DNA of 64,000 nt, taken from NCBI GenBank assembly GCA_008638375.1, contig CM018048.1, positions 4,215,440-4,279,439 on the forward strand, written 5' to 3'. This DNA comes from Nyssa sinensis. Lineage: Eukaryota; Streptophyta; Magnoliopsida; Cornales; Nyssaceae. The position numbers were made by a program, and so were the translations under genes. Under the pieces are notes generated by a model. That model worked only from the letters and a program-made list of their open reading frames with translations. It had not been told where the DNA came from and did no database searches. Shown piece by piece: positions 59,465 through 64,000 of the stretch (positions within the stretch are counted from its first letter, which is position 1; every line of letters starts with the position of its first letter).

Positions 59465-59885
59465 GAGATTTATGATAATTATATTGATTTCTCAAGTTTC
59501 TGAAATTATAATGACATCTCTTATTTTATAAAATAATATATACATTCTGTCAATATTTTTTTTCAAAATAACAAAACTATTTCTTTTATTTAATTTTTTT
59601 ATATTTGTTTAATTTTAATCAATTTATTCTAACTTTTTTTTAAGATTTTCTTATTTTTTTTATTTAGAAACAAATTTAAAGTAAATAATTTATTTTTATT
59701 TTATTTGAAAAATAAAAAAAATTGGTCAAGATTTAAAAAATTAAAAAAATGAAAGGAGTAGTTTTGTTATTTTTTTAAAAAAAATTTATTAGAATAAGAT
59801 ATCTGTATATTATTTTGTAAAATAAAAAAAAATTAATATAATTTTAGAAATATAAAAAAATAATAATATAATTATTATAAATCTC
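59465..59885. mobile_element. Second AT-rich fold-back element
   Basis: Left GAGATTTATGATAATTATAT, TATTTTATAAAATAATATAT and AAAATAACAAAACTATTTC pair with the right arm (GTAGTTTTGTTATTTT..., ATATTATTTTGTAAAATA, ATAATTATTATAAATCTC). Arms are about 125 bases. Layout is similar to the 57314 MITE, but the terminal bases differ and I see no clear target duplication. Confidence 0.6.
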
Positions 59886-60430
59886 AAAAAAAAAAAAAAA
59901 ATCAATAGTTTATTTAACTTTTTACGTTATCTTACCGCGAAAAAGTGGTGAATGCCGGTAAAGAATAAGGTTGATGGGATCCTAACCGCCCATTTATTAC
60001 ATGTGGGGAAAGACTTAACACGTTTACATGTTGGAAACATGATAAGCGGCATGCAAAACGTGAAACAAGAAGAAACAGTTTCGCTCTCCTCATAATTCAT
60101 TGTAAACTTCTGCTTTATAGAGAGATGCAAACTTTCAGCCATTTTCACTTCTCTCTGTCTCTCTGGAACAACAAGAAACAAAGATGAAGCCGCCAAATGT
60201 TCTTCTTCACATGCAACAGCTCCATCTATGGTTGTATCCAGATACAAGTTCTTCCTCCACAAATTATTACAATGAACCCTTCAACATTTTCTCCCACAAA
60301 CTCTTTCTTACTCTGCTTCTTGATCAGCTTATGATTTAGAAGTGTATTCTAGTGCAACATACACATTCGCCATCTCAACCATCCATCTCCTTTCCTTTTC
60401 TGCTATATAAATCAGGTTTTGATTTGTTAG

Positions 60431-60708
60431 CGGATTAGACACCCCTTTCACCCACTAAACCCTCTCAACCTCCTTCCCTAAACAGCGGATTAGACACCCC
60501 TTTCACCCACTAAACCCTCTCAACCTCCTTCCCTAAACAGCGGATTAGACACCCCACCCCTTTCACCCACTAAACCCTCTCAACCTCCTTCCCTAAACAG
60601 CAGATTAGACACCCCTTTCACCCACTAAACCCTCTCAACCTCCTTCCCTAAACAGCGGATTAGACACCCCTTTCACCCACTAAACCATCTCAACCTCCTT
60701 CCCTAAAC
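60431..60708. repeat. 55-bp minisatellite, five units
   Basis: Units starting CGGATTAGACACCCCTTTCA and containing CCCACTAAACCCTCTCAACC + TCCTTCCCTAAACAG begin at 60431, 60486, 60541, 60601 and 60656. The third has a 5-base insertion (ACCCC). Copies are almost identical, so the expansion is recent. Confidence 0.95.
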
Positions 60709-61107
60709 ATAAACTCTGAGCTTTCATCAACATCCTTTTACTTTCTTCTTCTCCATAAAATTATGAGTTCTAATCAGATGAAGATGAAATCGGATTAGGC
60801 CATTTGCTCATCCTCTCAATCCCAGCCCAATTCTTGGACAGACTATCTAGAATCTTTGTTTGTTTGTTTCTGATCGACCAACTGCTTTCATGGATATATA
60901 TATATATATGTATATATATACACGATTCAATCCAACTATCTCGACTGAAGGTTACTATTGATTGACCACAATCTCCATGGAAATGTTTTAGAAGCAAACC
61001 CAATCTATAGTTGAAGTTTTATGATACAGAATTTGTATTCGGTATTCTACTTGGAAGTTATATATGTTGCGGAGTTTATGCTATTTATTTTTTAGCATTT
61101 TATGCAC

Positions 61108-61138
<31 letters not shown>

Positions 61139-61225
61139 CATTGATCAGTGTATGTGTTTTTTTTTTTGGGTATTAGCCAAAAAGAAGCCAACTAACAAGC
61201 CGTGTCACTACCATGATATATGTAT

Positions 61226-61528
61226 CTACATTCCATCTTCTTCATAAAGCTTTAGTTTAGACTTTAGAGCAGATCCCATCACCTTTCTGGGGAAATCTGG
61301 TTCCAAAGACATTGCTGGGTCCTCTTCTTGTGCTTGTAAGGTTCTGGCATTACGCTCCATCCATATCAAATACACAGTTGCTGCTAATATCCATTTGAGA
61401 CTTGTACCGGCAAAGAAGGAGTATTTTTCATACCAGCTCTGAAGTTGGTCCCAAACTAAGAGGATTAATGTTCTGATTAATTCATGACAAACACCAAACT
61501 TGGGAGCGAAAAGGAGCTTTGGTTCCAT
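61226..61528 (-). pseudogene. LINE ORF2 C-terminal fragment
   Basis: A 100-codon minus-strand open block reading FGVCHELIRTLILLVWDQLQ, SWYEKYSFFAGTSLKWILAA and TVYLIWMERNARTLQAQEED. Known: plant L1-type ORF2 proteins end, after the zinc-binding RT domain, with a segment like KW.LAATVY.IW.ERN.R.F. The preceding zinc-binding motif and the reverse transcriptase are absent, and the frame ends at 61226. Confidence 0.6.
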
Positions 61529-64000
61529 GAGTATATATGTATTGATGGTATGTATTATATAAATATATTGTTCTCTTTCAGAAAATCTCTTTCACATATA
61601 TATTATATTTGATGCTGCTTCTATGGTATTTGTTATCGTGTCATTCAGTGCTCATGTTAGCTACTAATGAGTACTGATGCATGCCAACCATGGTTTGCTT
61701 CTCCCTATATATATATATATATATATAGTACTATATTCAGTTTTTTTTTTTAATGCATTTAGTAATGGTTATATATTTTAGAAGATGGCAAATTTCACAC
61801 ACACATATTTGATAATAACTCTAATGATGTTAGACATAACTTTTCTCAATCTTTTTGATAACGCCTTTGCCAATAGCTTATAAATATGACCTATCAAATT
61901 AATTGACATATGGCCTCCCAAGCCAATTAGATTTGCATTTTTAGAAATCAAAGCTATAATGGATAATAACTCACCTTAGTTATCCAACTTTCGGGTGGTC
62001 CTGTGATAATGACAAGTCATGGGACAAGTCATAAACTTCGACATTCTGTTTTTGACTCTCGGACATTCTGTTTTTGACTTTCGGAGTGTGCAAATACTCA
62101 ACATTAATATTAAGGCTTAGGCTTTTAAGTAAAGCTTGCTGTAATTTGAGAGTGAGAAACCATATATGAGTGCAAGCAATGTGAAATCAAAAATGGAATT
62201 CTTATCATTCCAGCATCTCTGAAAGTGGCTAGAGAGTTCTTATTCTTTTGGTATATAAGTATAAGAGAATGTTCTCATGTTTCTGATGCAGGCACAACAG
62301 AGAAAGAAAGAGAGCACCTCAAAAGACTGATTCTACGTTGGAATTGAAAAGGTGGAGGCTTAAATTTAATTTGGACGAAGCAGCTCAAATGCAAGGGTTG
62401 CCATTCCATTGGAGCATGTGTCTAGATACTAGCAATATGTTTTATCAATAATATTCTGACATATGTATTATTTTACTAAAAAAAGATGAATCATGTCACA
62501 CATATAGTGTTATTGAAATGATACATTATCACATTACTGCACCAAACTTATTCAAAAACTTTTTGCATGTGTCATGTGTCCTAGGGCCCAAGGGCATGCC
62601 TTGCTATTTGATGGCATTGTCCCACAACTCAAACTTTTAAAATATGAAAGCTAAAAATGGATCACCAATATGTTAAAAAAAAATCCATATATGTTAATGC
62701 TATTCTTTGTTTGTTTTAACCAAACCAACCCTATCAACTATAATTTTCTATTGCTCAGTCAAATCTTGTGCGCAAGAGGATGGTCCCATTTCACGAAATT
62801 CGACTCGACAAATTACGGGTTTGGACAAAAATATATGATACCCGAACTTGACCCGAACTCGAATATCTAAGCCCAAATTTAAATCAGGATAGGCTTCAGC
62901 AGGGACATCAGGTACTCGAGCCCGAATTGCCACTACTTAAAACCATATATTTTATACTTCAATTAATATGAACTGTTAGATTTTAAACATGACTGTTCAT
63001 TTCATTAATATTTCAAGCATGTAATATTTATTTTATTATCTAATTGTATTGACTTTTTAAATCTAGTTTCATCAGAAATTCTTGTCTTTTTGTCTTTAAA
63101 ATATGCACGAAACCCGAACTCGAATCCGAACCAACCGAGTCTGAAAAAAATCCAAAAAAATTCAAATGTTTGGATACTCGAGAAAAACTCGATACTAGGC
63201 ATTTTTGTCGAGTTCGGGCTTAGGTTCACACTTCGGATTATTCTCGAGCTTGGGTTTTATGACTTATATTACATCACAAACTGAACCTGATAAAGACTCA
63301 AGCTTGATCTGATCAGACCAAATTGCAGCCCTAGTTCGCAATCACTTGAGCTATTACGTAAAAACAACAATAATTTTATGTAAAATATGACTTGCAATAT
63401 ATTTATTACGCTATTGTGTAAAAGCTACAATAACTACTACTATTGAAGGTTGAAATGCCTATGACATTTTGAAATGAAACTTTAAGAATAGTTTTTGATT
63501 CCCTACAAACAACACGTCACTTAAATCTCTCTCAATAATTTTATCAAGCATCTAACGCGCTCTTTCCCTACCTTAAAACCCAAACATTGCAGGAGGGTAT
63601 TGTTGGATTCGTAACCACAGTAGAAGCGATTTCAAAAATCTATTTGGATCTTTTTCTTTACATGAATCATACAATCTTGAAAATAGGGCTTAGAATTACA
63701 TTGTTCTTGATAATCTTGATTGTTGAAAAAGGCTTCTTGAAGAGATTGATGCAATCTTCCTTCTCTTTCTCCTCTAGGTCTTCTCTTTTTTTCTCTTAGG
63801 CAAACCCACTCTGTCTAATACAAAAACTTATGATAAACGGTTCCCTACATATCATATATCTAGGAGTTAACCTAATTAGGGCAAGAGAATAATGGATCTA
63901 GTGGGTCCCACTAAGTTGGCTTCCAATTGGTCAATTAAATCTTAATCATCTCATAATGAATTTTAGTTGACTAATTAATTTCAATTAACTCCGCTATATA
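61529..64000. other. Intergenic tail of the window
   Basis: No gene recognised. A TA run is at about 61707-61728. At 62815-62925 and 63100-63245 words such as CCCGAACTCGAA and ACTCGAGCCCGAA recur, a pattern common in decayed plant transposon ends. The last 400 bases (GGAGTTAACCTAATTAGGGC, GGGTCCCACTAAGTTGGC) look like an LTR but no boundary is visible. Confidence 0.35.

Noticed and set aside
60184..60339. Small + ORF starting MKPPNVLLHMQQ after a UTR-like stretch
   Set aside because: About 50 codons, no family resemblance, no supporting exon structure; the overlapping minus ORF at 59927-60262 is equally unsupported.

Overview
The window is nuclear DNA of a flowering plant, most likely a eudicot. 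Its genes have GT-AG introns, and it is dense with plant LTR retrotransposons, LINEs, MITEs, satellites and TA/GT microsatellites in an AT-rich background. I cannot name the species. Only one host gene looks intact: a 15-exon GH27 alpha-galactosidase on the + strand at 19381-24813. Nearly everything else is a transposon, a gene remnant or non-coding repeat.

Layout. (1) 1-4356: a run of + strand gene fragments (plant mobile domain protein, MAP65, LysM receptor kinase, probable DUF936 protein), then an RD21-like granulin cysteine protease that lacks its first exon. (2) 4357-11826: a Ty1/copia element inserted in the granulin exon of that protease; the protease reading resumes at about 11835 and ends at 12103. 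(3) 12104-19380: AT-rich intergenic DNA with a 2-kb dispersed repeat, a Harbinger-type MITE, a LINE scrap and a 420-bp direct duplication just upstream of the alpha-galactosidase. (4) 24813-29640: a 5'-truncated LINE tail-to-tail with the alpha-galactosidase, then non-coding DNA. (5) 29640-33010: a 186-bp satellite split by an LTR plus primer-binding site. (6) 33057-35130: second copy of the 2-kb repeat. (7) 35137-52660: nested Ty3/gypsy elements. Element A (+) carries element B (-) inside its pol region; B carries a Harbinger-like TIR element inside its reverse transcriptase gene; and that element carries an internally deleted xyloglucan xylosyltransferase (GT34) copy. Each junction has a target-site duplication or restores the reading frame. 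(8) 53697-54530: PIF/Harbinger transposase remnant. (9) 54868-56530: copia RNase H remnant (-) split by a tandem array of very small TRIM-like elements flanked by ACTAG. (10) 57314-61528: a Mutator-type MITE with 9-bp duplications, two further fold-back elements, a 55-bp minisatellite and a LINE scrap. (11) 61529-64000: no gene recognised.

Most of the window therefore records repeated insertion and gene capture rather than cooperating genes. The most interesting items are the captured GT34 fragment at the third nesting level, an antisense coiled-coil ORF between pol and the 3' LTR of gypsy B, matching minisatellites after pol in both gypsy elements, the TRIM-like tandem array, and the five gene fragments in the first 4.3 kb. 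All family calls are by eye from remembered motifs; no database search was run.
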